A stretch of 19,732 bases of DNA, from contig DIRC01000039.1 in NCBI GenBank assembly GCA_002427465.1, positions 17,877 to 37,608 of the forward strand, written 5' to 3'. Each line of letters starts with the position of its first letter. The stretch's first letter is position 1. Both the position numbers and the translations under genes were made by a program. This document shows, piece after piece, positions 8,338-15,479 of this stretch. The stretch comes from Clostridiales bacterium UBA5446 (GTDB lineage: Bacteria > Bacillota > Clostridia > Oscillospirales > Oscillospiraceae). Under the pieces are notes generated by a model. It saw nothing but the letters and a program-made list of their open reading frames with translations. It had not been told where the DNA came from and did no database searches.

Positions 8338-8847
8338 TTATCTCCGCCTGTGCGTTCCGACAGCCCTGCACGGGAAATAAAGCGGCGCCGCCAGGGGCAG
8401 TGAAATTAATACCTGGAGCAGCGCAGTTTTAAACAGCGCCGCGGCGTCCTGTCCCATAAAAACCAGCAGCGGAAAGAGCTGGCATAAAGCCGTAAGTACA
8501 AAGGCCGCCATAGATACGAACAGATATGCGAAAAACCTTTTATTGACAAAATATCGGGACAATACCCCGGAAAAAAAGCCTATAACCGGGAAAAGCGCCG
8601 TAAACAGGGGCGTTGCGCCGAAGGTTTTATCACACAGAAGGCCGGTGAACAGCCCGAAAACCGCTCCCCAGACCCCGCCTTCAAACATGCCCACGGCAAC
8701 GACGGCCGCCGGTACCAGCATGGCCTTCGTGCCAAAAATTACGATCCTGGAAAAAACCGCGTTCTGAAGCAGCAGCACCAGCAGCATATATACGGCGTAG
8801 ATAAGACCGCGCCGCAGCTTGTCCATGTTAATCAGATCCCAAAGCAT
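8338..8847 (-). CDS. mreD: Rod shape-determining protein MreD
   Basis: MreD is an integral membrane partner of MreC in the elongasome. The 169-residue protein is very hydrophobic, with about five to six predicted membrane helices and little else, as is typical. FGATPLFTALFPVIGFFSG and the C-terminal LLQVLISLPLA region fit the family. The ATG follows the mreC stop codon directly, with no gap. A second in-frame ATG seven codons later (MDKLRRG) is possible and fits the usual short N-terminus. Sequence conservation in MreD is low, so the call rests on hydropathy, length and its place between mreC and mrdA. Confidence 0.9.
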   Translation of the reverse strand: MLWDLINMDKLRRGLIYAVYMLLVLLLQNAVFSRIVIFGTKAMLVPAAVVAVGMFEGGVWGAVFGLFTGLLCDKTFGATPLFTALFPVIGFFSGVLSRYFVNKRFFAYLFVSMAAFVLTALCQLFPLLVFMGQDAAALFKTALLQVLISLPLAAPLYFPCRAVGTHRRR

Positions 8848-9690
8848 CTATTCCACCACATCAAAGTCGGTTACGACATAAACCTGCACAAGCATTGAGG
8901 AATCCCAGGACGGGGTCACAATGCCGTATTCGATCTGTCCCCCCGCCTCGCTCTGTATTGAAGTAACCGTGCCGATATCCAGCCCCTGGGGGAACGCGCC
9001 GCCCATGCCCGAAGTCAGCACGGCGTCTCCCAGAAACATCTGCGCGCCCTCGGCCAGATAGGTAAGCTTGACGGCCCCCTGCTGCATGAGGGCAAAATTG
9101 CCCACCACCATCGCTGCCGCGCCGTCGTCTCCAACCAATGCGCCGACGTTTGTGTCCACGTCTATGACCGTACTCACCGTCGCCCAGGTGGAACCCAGCT
9201 CCGTAACCTGGCCCACAAGTGCGCCGTATTCGGTGATCACGCTGTTGCCCAGGGCAATGCCGTCATCCGACCCCCGGCTCAGCGTGAAGGTGGAGGACCA
9301 GTTGGAGGAATTCCAGGAAATGATCTTGGATGACACCATGGTCAGGTCGGTATGCTTTTCGGCAAACTTCAGAAGCTCCCGCAGGCGGATATTTTCCTCC
9401 AGCGCATCCGCCGCGTCCCGCACCTGCTGCCGGGCCTCGGCCAACTGCCTTTTCAGCGATTCGTTTTCCGCTTTAAGCTGGTCGAAGGTGTAAAGATAGC
9501 CGTAAATCCCTTCCAGCCAGTCGGCGGCGGCCGCTACCGCCTGGTGAACAGGCGTCCGCACAACGCCTACGGCATTGCCTAAAAAGCCCGCCGCACCGTT
9601 GAGCGCCCGCGCCGACGCCACGGATATTATAACCGCCGCCAGCACAATGACGCCAAGCCTTATGCCTTTTTTACGCAAAAAGTCCTTCAA
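8848..9690 (-). CDS. mreC: Rod shape-determining protein MreC, TTG start
   Basis: MreC is a bitopic scaffold protein that binds and activates PBP2 in the elongasome. The 280 residues comprise a short basic N-terminus, one transmembrane helix (about 12-30), a coiled coil rich in Glu, Arg and Gln (about 67-112) and the beta-rich MreC domain, with VDVDTNVGALV-type core (around 177-187) and GLDIGTVTSI near 237-246. The start is TTG at 9690, overlapping the maf TGA in a TTGA arrangement, with GGGAG ten nt upstream. This suggests translational coupling to maf. The usual upstream gene mreB is not present here. Confidence 0.94.
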   Translation of the reverse strand: MKDFLRKKGIRLGVIVLAAVIISVASARALNGAAGFLGNAVGVVRTPVHQAVAAAADWLEGIYGYLYTFDQLKAENESLKRQLAEARQQVRDAADALEENIRLRELLKFAEKHTDLTMVSSKIISWNSSNWSSTFTLSRGSDDGIALGNSVITEYGALVGQVTELGSTWATVSTVIDVDTNVGALVGDDGAAAMVVGNFALMQQGAVKLTYLAEGAQMFLGDAVLTSGMGGAFPQGLDIGTVTSIQSEAGGQIEYGIVTPSWDSSMLVQVYVVTDFDVVE

Positions 9691-10259
9691 AGCAGCTTAA
9701 CTCCCATTTTATCCAGCATACGCCCGAGCCGGCACAGAGGCAGGCCCATCACGTTAAAAAAATCTCCCGTGATACCTTCGACAAAAAGACTGGCTTTCCC
9801 TTGGGCGCCATAAGCCCCGGCCTTGTCCAGCGGCTCGCCGGTATCCACATAGGCGCGGATTTCCGCCTCCGACAGGCTGCGAAAGCGCACCCGCGTCTCC
9901 TCAGTCTCAGATAGCTGCCTGTCCCGCCGGATAAGGGTAATGCCGGAATATACCGTATGCTCCCGGCCGGACAGCTTTCCCAGCATCGCGGCCGCGTCCT
10001 CCCTATCCCTGGGCTTGCCGAGAATCTCCCCGTCCAGCCAAACGATCGTGTCCGCCGCTATGATCAGATCGCCCTGGGGCCGCTTCGCCGCCACTTCCGC
10101 GGCCTTTGCCGCCGAGAGTGCCATGACCGTTTCCTCAGGCCCCCTGCCGGGCACGGCGACCTCTTCCCCCACCGCCGGGACAACGACTAAATTTCTGACG
10201 CCAAGCATCTCCATAAGCTCCCTTCGCCTGGGAGACCCGGAAGCAAGCACGATATTCAT
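9687..10259 (-). CDS. maf: Maf family nucleotide pyrophosphatase
   Basis: Maf proteins hydrolyse dTTP, UTP or modified nucleotides to monophosphates, a house-cleaning activity also linked to septum inhibition in Bacillus. The 190-residue form starts MNIVLASGSPRRRELMEMLG, the classic N-terminus. The catalytic Asp is in AADTIV (68-73, Asp70), followed by GKP (81-83), DKAGAYGAQG (145-154) and GDFFNVMGLP (165-174). The frame stays open to 10388 upstream, but that extension overlaps the preceding gene and would precede a perfect family N-terminus, so I reject it. The ATG at 10259 overlaps the upstream TGA as ATGA and has GAGG six nt upstream. maf next to mre genes is a common clostridial and Bacillus arrangement. 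Confidence 0.95.
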   Translation of the reverse strand: MNIVLASGSPRRRELMEMLGVRNLVVVPAVGEEVAVPGRGPEETVMALSAAKAAEVAAKRPQGDLIIAADTIVWLDGEILGKPRDREDAAAMLGKLSGREHTVYSGITLIRRDRQLSETEETRVRFRSLSEAEIRAYVDTGEPLDKAGAYGAQGKASLFVEGITGDFFNVMGLPLCRLGRMLDKMGVKLL

Positions 10260-12331
10260 TCCACACCTCGGTACTGAAGCCCCCGCGTTAACCCGTTGGG
10301 GCGGTATTCTGAAAGGCCAAGGCAGCTTTTCGCCACCTCCGCGCATTCGCGCGGGCTTTCCGTTGTGAAGGACAGCCGCTGCCCCCAAAGCCCGATGGAC
10401 GCATAATCCTCCCGCCTGTCCGCCAAGTAGAGCTTGGCGGAGCTGAGGATCACGTTGCGGCAGCCGGATTCCCGAAGGATCGGAAAAACCGCGCCCTTAT
10501 TGTTTGAAAGGCTCGCCGGTGATAAGCAGGCGCAGCGCCCCATGCTTTTCTTCACGAGACAGTGTTCCGTTACCATCAGAGGCAGTCTGCCGTACACGAT
10601 CATTTCCAGATCAATTGGTTTACATAACTCCATTATCTGCCCTATTCGAAGTTCAGCGGACGCCGTAACGGAAAGCATACCGGCCTTTTGGGCAACGCCC
10701 AGGGCATAAGAATTCGTCAGATTCATGCCCGCGTCTCCGCGAACGGCCATCCCCGCCCTGCGCGCGATCGCAATATGCCCCAGATCGTTAACAAGGGCCT
10801 CCTTCACGCCGATACCACGCACCCTTTCCAGCATTTCCGCGATTTTCGGCGTCTCCGGATCGGCAATAACCTTTGGCAGAACCGCCACCGGAACCGTCCC
10901 TGCGTCCGTAAAGGGCGCGAGGCGCACAAAGTCCGACAGCAGGATCTCCAGCGGGACGTAAAGATAATCCGGGCTCAGCTCCGCCAGCTCCGGGATAAGC
11001 TGATCGGCGTTCACCACCTGAAAAATCGTCTTAAGCCTGTCCGGACCGCCCTTTCCCTCCGGGATAGCCGGAAAAGGCCCGACCTCGCCCGCATGAGGCG
11101 CGGAGCGCTTTTCCGCAAGGGCCTTCAGAAGGCCGCGGTGCAGCTCCTCGAGCATACCGGGGGGCAGCTCCAGCCCCTCGTCCAGCATCACCTCTGCCCT
11201 TGAGCAGGAAAACGGCGTCCCTCCGGTTTTATAAAGGAGTGCTTCAATGTCCTTTTTGACAACGGCACGCCCCTTGGCGGCCACTGGTTTTTCTCCCGAA
11301 AGCACAACCCGGTTTCCGTCGCAGTCCTCCGCGGCAATGCGTATGTCCCGGCCCCCGGAAACCACGGCGTAGAACGCCGCGGGTACGCGGCGGACCTCGG
11401 AATTCTCATAGCCCCGGCGCACCTCCGCCAAAAGCCGCCTTGCTTCGCCCCCGGTCTTGGGCGCCGCGCCGAACATGTCCTCGCGATCTCCCGTCAAATA
11501 CCCCTCCGTGAACTCCCGGTGGGAAAAAACGGTGGTTATCTGCTCCAGCTCCCCCGGCGAGGGCCGGCGCTCTTCCCTGATGCAGCGGGAATATATTCCG
11601 GTCAGCAGCGCCGTCACCTCGGGCTTTTTCGCGCATTCGCCCAGCCGCACGCAAGCTACGCCCGCGGCTTCCAGCTCCCGCAGGCGGTTTATGAGACAGA
11701 CGTCTTTCAGCAGCAGGGGATAATTGTCATCCATCCGCCCGCCCATATTGTAACGTTCCCGGCAGAGTTTCAAACAGTCTCCCCGGTTGGCGCTGTGCCC
11801 GTCCTGCCAGGCGGAAAAAAGGCAGGCCCCTGTCCGGGACAGGCACGTGCCGCTCAGGACGGCAACCTCAAGTTCCGCTGCCGTGTGCGCGGCGATAAAG
11901 GCAATCTCCCGGAGGGACATTTCCAGCGGCAGCCGAACCCGGGAAAACCCCATCTGGGCGGCGGCCTCCACCCCCGGAAGACTGTGAAAGCCCAGTCTTT
12001 CCCCAGCATGGAGGGCCATGCCGGGTACAACCGCCCTGAGTACGGACGCAAGGCCCAGGTCGTGAACCACCATGGCGGAAACGCCGGCCTCCTCCGCGCG
12101 CACGGCCAAATCAGCCGCCGCCTGAATTTCCCCGTCCCAAAGCAGCGTGCCCATCTCGGCATAAACCTTACACGCCCGTATGCGGCAATAACGTACGGCC
12201 TTAAAAAAATCCTCTTCTGTAAAATCGGCTGATGAAGCTCCGCCAAAGCGGATATATATTGCGTCGGCGCCGCTCTGAACCGCCGCAATAACGGCTTCCG
12301 GCGATAAGGCGGGCGACAAAAGTTCTAGCAT
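10256..12331 (-). CDS. U32 family peptidase/hydroxylase with DUF3656 region (RlhA-like)
   Basis: U32 proteins were named as collagenase-like peptidases. Several characterised members are instead RNA hydroxylases, and E. coli RlhA, which has the U32 plus DUF3656 arrangement, hydroxylates C2501 of 23S rRNA. The 691-aa protein shows an N-terminal TIM-barrel-like half. The conserved cysteine cluster is C163, C170, C186 and C190, with ANRGDCLKLCRERY around the last two. A middle region (about 300-430) is consistent with DUF3656. A second half carries YGRLPLMVTEHCLVKK with C591, C600 and C602. These cysteines could bind an iron-sulfur cluster. AGAGG nine nt upstream supports the ATG. It is the first gene of the maf-mreC-mreD-mrdA run. 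Substrate is not determinable here, and the peptidase name should not be read as function. Confidence 0.9.
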   Translation of the reverse strand: MLELLSPALSPEAVIAAVQSGADAIYIRFGGASSADFTEEDFFKAVRYCRIRACKVYAEMGTLLWDGEIQAAADLAVRAEEAGVSAMVVHDLGLASVLRAVVPGMALHAGERLGFHSLPGVEAAAQMGFSRVRLPLEMSLREIAFIAAHTAAELEVAVLSGTCLSRTGACLFSAWQDGHSANRGDCLKLCRERYNMGGRMDDNYPLLLKDVCLINRLRELEAAGVACVRLGECAKKPEVTALLTGIYSRCIREERRPSPGELEQITTVFSHREFTEGYLTGDREDMFGAAPKTGGEARRLLAEVRRGYENSEVRRVPAAFYAVVSGGRDIRIAAEDCDGNRVVLSGEKPVAAKGRAVVKKDIEALLYKTGGTPFSCSRAEVMLDEGLELPPGMLEELHRGLLKALAEKRSAPHAGEVGPFPAIPEGKGGPDRLKTIFQVVNADQLIPELAELSPDYLYVPLEILLSDFVRLAPFTDAGTVPVAVLPKVIADPETPKIAEMLERVRGIGVKEALVNDLGHIAIARRAGMAVRGDAGMNLTNSYALGVAQKAGMLSVTASAELRIGQIMELCKPIDLEMIVYGRLPLMVTEHCLVKKSMGRCACLSPASLSNNKGAVFPILRESGCRNVILSSAKLYLADRREDYASIGLWGQRLSFTTESPRECAEVAKSCLGLSEYRPNGLTRGLQYRGVE

Positions 12332-12350
12332 TGGGGAATACCTCTGTTTT

Positions 12351-12369
12351 TAATGATACTGAATCATTA
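12351..12369. repeat. 7-bp inverted repeat over the U32-operon promoter
   Basis: TAATGAT and ATCATTA (12351-12357 and 12363-12369) flank a 5-nt spacer. The repeat overlaps the -10 element and predicted start of the minus-strand promoter, where a repressor operator would be expected. No regulator can be named. In AT-rich DNA a 7-bp arm may also arise by chance. Confidence 0.4.
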
Positions 12370-12395
12370 TAGCACAAGCCTGCCTATTGCTACAA
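12366..12395 (-). promoter_or_regulatory. Extended -10 promoter of the U32-maf-mreCD-mrdA operon
   Basis: On the minus strand a perfect TATAAT (12366-12371) is preceded by TGC (12372-12374), an extended -10. A weak TTGTAG lies 18 nt upstream (12390-12395). The predicted start near 12359 gives a leader of about 28 nt. Its -35 overlaps the -35 of the divergent dnaD promoter. Confidence 0.7.
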
Positions 12396-12415
12396 GTTAA
12401 AAAAAATGATATGAT
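12387..12415 (+). promoter_or_regulatory. Promoter of the DnaD-DnaC-DUF2804 operon
   Basis: TTGCTA (12387-12392) and TATGAT (12410-12415) are 17 nt apart, with an A-rich spacer. A start near 12422 gives a leader of roughly 27 nt before the ATG at 12449. Confidence 0.65.
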
Positions 12416-12448
12416 GTGTGTCCGTACTATGAATGGAACAGGTGACAC

Positions 12449-13378
12449 ATGGACGACAGATACAGTCTCAGCACACCGCTCTGCTCCCTGCCTGCCGGAG
12501 ACGCGGACAAGCTCCTCTCCGAGGCGGACGGCAACTGTGCGCTTTTATATTTATATTTGCTCAGAAACGGCGTTGTCCGCTCAAGGCGCGACGCTGCCCG
12601 TGCCCTGCGCATTTCCGAGGCACAGGTGGAAACCGCCGCGTCCAAACTCCGCGCCCTTGGCCTTCTTTCCCCGGACAGCGGCAGGCTCCCGCCCCCCGGA
12701 AACGAGATGCCGGAATACACCTCCGAGGATATTGTCCGCCGCACGGATACAGACGGAAGCTTTCGGGACATGCTGACGGAAACGGAGCGCGTCATGGGCC
12801 ACACCCTGTCCGGCGCGGATATGAAAACGCTTTTCGGAATTTACGATCATCTGGGGCTCCCCCCGGAGGTCATCATGCTCCTGCTGAACAGCTGTGTGGA
12901 AGACTACCGCGCCCGGTACGGTCCGGGCCGCGTGCCCACCATGCGAATGATCGAAAAGGAAGCTTATATCTGGGCCAACCGGGAAATCGCCACCCTGGAC
13001 GCCGCGGAGGAACACCTCCGCGTCCGGCGCCTGCGCCGGGAGACCACCTCAAGAATCAGGCTGGCTCTCAATATCCGCGACCGGGAGCTGACGGCCACCG
13101 AACAAAAATACATAGACGGATGGCTGGAAACGGGCTTTCCCCCGGAGTCAATTGAAATGGCCTACGACCGGACCGTCACCAACACCGGGCAGCTGAAATG
13201 GAGCTATATGAACCGGATAATCCAGAGCTGGGATACGAAGGGTCTGCACACGCCGGAGGAAATTGAGGCCGGAGACAGGCCCCAGAAACCCGGCCGTGGG
13301 CCCGAACCCGCCCACAAGCAAAGCGAGCTTGAGCGTATCCGGAAAATTTACGATAAGGTCAGGAATGGACAGGAGTGA
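12449..13378 (+). CDS. DnaD domain protein (replication initiation/helicase loading)
   Basis: DnaD-type proteins help remodel the origin and recruit the helicase loader in Firmicutes. The 309-aa protein has an N-terminal winged-helix-like region (about 22-75) and two DnaD/DnaB-C type repeats (about 104-180 and 202-262). The second ends with the family motif YxxxIxxxW as Y253, I257 and W261. The tail (270-309) is charged and probably disordered. AGGTG lies 5 nt before the ATG. Its stop touches the start region of the DnaC-type ATPase, so the two are likely translated together as a primosome unit. It may be the functional counterpart of DnaD or of DnaB of Bacillus; I cannot separate these by eye. 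Confidence 0.88.
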   Translation: MDDRYSLSTPLCSLPAGDADKLLSEADGNCALLYLYLLRNGVVRSRRDAARALRISEAQVETAASKLRALGLLSPDSGRLPPPGNEMPEYTSEDIVRRTDTDGSFRDMLTETERVMGHTLSGADMKTLFGIYDHLGLPPEVIMLLLNSCVEDYRARYGPGRVPTMRMIEKEAYIWANREIATLDAAEEHLRVRRLRRETTSRIRLALNIRDRELTATEQKYIDGWLETGFPPESIEMAYDRTVTNTGQLKWSYMNRIIQSWDTKGLHTPEEIEAGDRPQKPGRGPEPAHKQSELERIRKIYDKVRNGQE

Positions 13379-13383
13379 GGCAA

Positions 13384-14391
13384 ATGTCCACAAGCGGCAG
13401 ACTTCTCTCGAAAGCCAGAGAAAAACTCGAAGCCATCAGAAACGTAAATCAGGAGGAGCAGCGCCGGCGCATCGACCGGGTCTATGCCCGTCTGCCCCGG
13501 GTCAGAAGCATCGACGCGGCCTTAAAGGCCCAAATGGTCGAGTTGGTCGGCCTGACGATACGGCGGCAGGGTGGCGACCCCCTGCCCGAGATCAAAGCGC
13601 TGGAAAGAGCGAATCTGGCCCTTCAGGCCGAGCGCGCGGAGCTTCTGGTCGCCGCGGGCTGGCCGATGGATTATACCGATGAAATCTACGCCTGCCCCGT
13701 CTGCCGGGATACCGGCATGGACGGCGGCGAAATCTGCCAATGCCTGTGGAAACTCTACAACCGGGAGCTGACGGCGCAGTTGGGTACGCTTTTGCGCTGC
13801 GGAAACGAGAGCTTCGGCAAATTCGACCTGAACCTGTACGATACGGCCGCCGATCCGAAAACGGGTGTTTCCCCAAGGGAATGCATGCGCCTCGTCTACG
13901 ACACCTGCCTTGAATACGCCAAAAATTTCAGTCAGGCGTCCCCAAACCTGATGTTTCAGGGCGGGACGGGCCTTGGCAAAACCTTTCTCTCCGCCTGCAT
14001 CGCCCGGGCCGCGGCGGAAAAAGGTTTCTCCGTGGCTTATGAATCCGCATCCGCAGCCCTGGAGGCCTTCGAGACCCAAAAATTCTCCCGGGACGCCGCA
14101 GAGGCGGCGGAGGCCGCCGCGAGAGTCAGGCAGTACCTGAACTGTGACCTGATGATCCTGGACGACCTGGGAACCGAGATGGTCACCACCTTTTCCAACA
14201 GCGCCCTGTACAGCATCATCAATACCCGCCTGATCAACGAAAAAAAGACCATCATCAGCACCAACTATGGGGATGAAGATCTGGCCCGCAAGTATACCCC
14301 TCAAATCATGTCCCGGCTGGAAGGCGAATATCTGGCCCTTCCCTTTATCGGCCGGGATATCCGGCTGATCAGAAAGGAGCTTACCGAATGA
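13384..14391 (+). CDS. DnaC-type AAA+ helicase loader with cysteine-rich N-domain
   Basis: This protein probably loads the replicative helicase at the origin, like DnaC/DnaI. Numbering from the ATG at 13384 (335 aa): an N-terminal helical region, then a zinc-ribbon-like CPVC (104-107) and CQC (118-120) cluster, Walker A GGTGLGKT (193-200), Walker B LMILDDLG (256-263), sensor ISTNY and a C-terminal Arg-rich end typical of IstB/DnaC ATPases. I choose this ATG because AGGAG lies 8 nt upstream. A GTG at 13375, three codons earlier and overlapping the dnaD TGA, is possible but poorly spaced. Pairing with a DnaD gene favours replication over an IS-associated IstB. No transposase is nearby. Confidence 0.9.
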   Translation: MSTSGRLLSKAREKLEAIRNVNQEEQRRRIDRVYARLPRVRSIDAALKAQMVELVGLTIRRQGGDPLPEIKALERANLALQAERAELLVAAGWPMDYTDEIYACPVCRDTGMDGGEICQCLWKLYNRELTAQLGTLLRCGNESFGKFDLNLYDTAADPKTGVSPRECMRLVYDTCLEYAKNFSQASPNLMFQGGTGLGKTFLSACIARAAAEKGFSVAYESASAALEAFETQKFSRDAAEAAEAAARVRQYLNCDLMILDDLGTEMVTTFSNSALYSIINTRLINEKKTIISTNYGDEDLARKYTPQIMSRLEGEYLALPFIGRDIRLIRKELTE

Positions 14392-15419
14392 ACCAAAGGG
14401 AAATCACCGTAAATGGCCCGCTTTTAAACCGGTCCGGCGACATCGCGGAGCCGGGCTACGCCAAAAGGCCCCTGCAGGAATACCGCCGCGCCGATATTAA
14501 GGCCGGCAAGGCCCGCATCAAGGAATGGGATTACTACCTAATCAGCAACGGCCGCTTTGCCGTCGCCCTCACCGTGGCCGACAACGGTTACATGGGATTC
14601 GATTCGGTTTCCCTCCTTAATTTTGAAGAAGGCTGGGAAAAGACCGTTTCCCGGATGTCCCTGATGCCCATGGGGAAACGAAAGCTCCCGGAGAGCTCCG
14701 CCGCCGGAGACATTTCGGTCCGCGGCAAGTCCCATGCGATTTCATTCACCCATGAGGACGGCAGACGTGTCCTGCGCTTCAGGATGGACAATTTCCTGGA
14801 CGGATTCCCGGCAACCGGCCGCATCATCCTCTCCGACGAGCCGGAGGACAGCATGGTCGTCGCCACCCCCTTCAATAAGGCGGGGCATTTCTATTATAAC
14901 CAGAAGATCAACTGCATCAGAGCCCAAGGATATGTAGCGGCAGGCGGAAAAGCCTTCTCCTTCTCCCCGGATACGGCCTTTGCCGTCCTGGACTGGGGGC
15001 GGGGGGTCTGGACCTATGAAAACACCTGGTACTGGAGCAGCGCCTCCGGCGTCCTGGACGGAGTCCCCTTCGGCTGGAACCTGGGATACGGCTTCGGAGA
15101 TACCTCAGCCGCCACGGAAAACATGCTGTTTTACAATGGCAAGGCCCACAAGCTGAGCCGGGTTAGCTTCGGCATTCCCCGGCGCGGGAGGCAATACGAC
15201 TATATGGCCCCCTGGACCTTCTCCAGCGACGACGGCAGGTTTGAAATGAGTTTTGTCCCAATTCTGGACAGAGCCTCCCGTTCGAATCTTCTGATCCTCA
15301 AGTCGGATCAGCACCAGGTCTTCGGCCGCTTCACCGGTTCCGCCGTATTGGACGACGGCACAAGACTGACGGTGAAAGACTTCCATGGCTTTGCAGAGCG
15401 CGTGGAGAACAGGTGGTAG
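14388..15419 (+). CDS. DUF2804 domain protein, function unknown
   Basis: I recognise this as the DUF2804 family, whose function is not known. The 343-residue protein has no signal peptide or membrane helix, so it is probably cytosolic. It is rich in Trp, Tyr, Phe and Gly with alternating beta-type hydrophobicity. Conserved-looking blocks are KEWDYYLI (45-52), ALTVADNGYMG (60-70), DWGRGVWTYENTWYWSSAS (202-220) and PFGWNLGYGFGDTS (227-240), which suggest an aromatic ligand-binding barrel. Its ATG overlaps the dnaC TGA (ATGA), so it is translationally coupled to the helicase loader. Why such a protein should share an operon with replication genes is unexplained. The operon ends with a strong hairpin directly after it. 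Confidence 0.85.
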   Translation: MNQREITVNGPLLNRSGDIAEPGYAKRPLQEYRRADIKAGKARIKEWDYYLISNGRFAVALTVADNGYMGFDSVSLLNFEEGWEKTVSRMSLMPMGKRKLPESSAAGDISVRGKSHAISFTHEDGRRVLRFRMDNFLDGFPATGRIILSDEPEDSMVVATPFNKAGHFYYNQKINCIRAQGYVAAGGKAFSFSPDTAFAVLDWGRGVWTYENTWYWSSASGVLDGVPFGWNLGYGFGDTSAATENMLFYNGKAHKLSRVSFGIPRRGRQYDYMAPWTFSSDDGRFEMSFVPILDRASRSNLLILKSDQHQVFGRFTGSAVLDDGTRLTVKDFHGFAERVENRW

Positions 15420-15432
15420 CCCTAAAACCAAA

Positions 15433-15463
15433 AAAGCGCCCGACGAAAACCGTCGGGCGCTTT
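15433..15463. terminator. Bidirectional hairpin terminator between convergent genes
   Basis: A perfect 13-bp GC-rich stem (15433-15445 with 15451-15463) has a 5-nt loop. It is followed by TTTAAATT on the plus strand and by TTTTTT on the minus strand. It can serve both the DUF2804 operon and the convergent lectin/pseudokinase gene, with a better U-tract for the latter. Confidence 0.9.
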
Positions 15464-15479
15464 AAATTACATTACAATG

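Noticed and set aside
10260..10388. 43-residue N-terminal extension of Maf
   Set aside because: The internal ATG at 10259 gives the classic Maf N-terminus, has a Shine-Dalgarno and overlaps the upstream stop as ATGA. The extension lies in another gene's coding sequence.
13375..13383. GTG start for the DnaC-type gene, overlapping the dnaD stop
   Set aside because: AGGAG is immediately next to this GTG, too close for a ribosome-binding site, but has an 8-nt spacer to the ATG at 13384. The alternative cannot be excluded completely.
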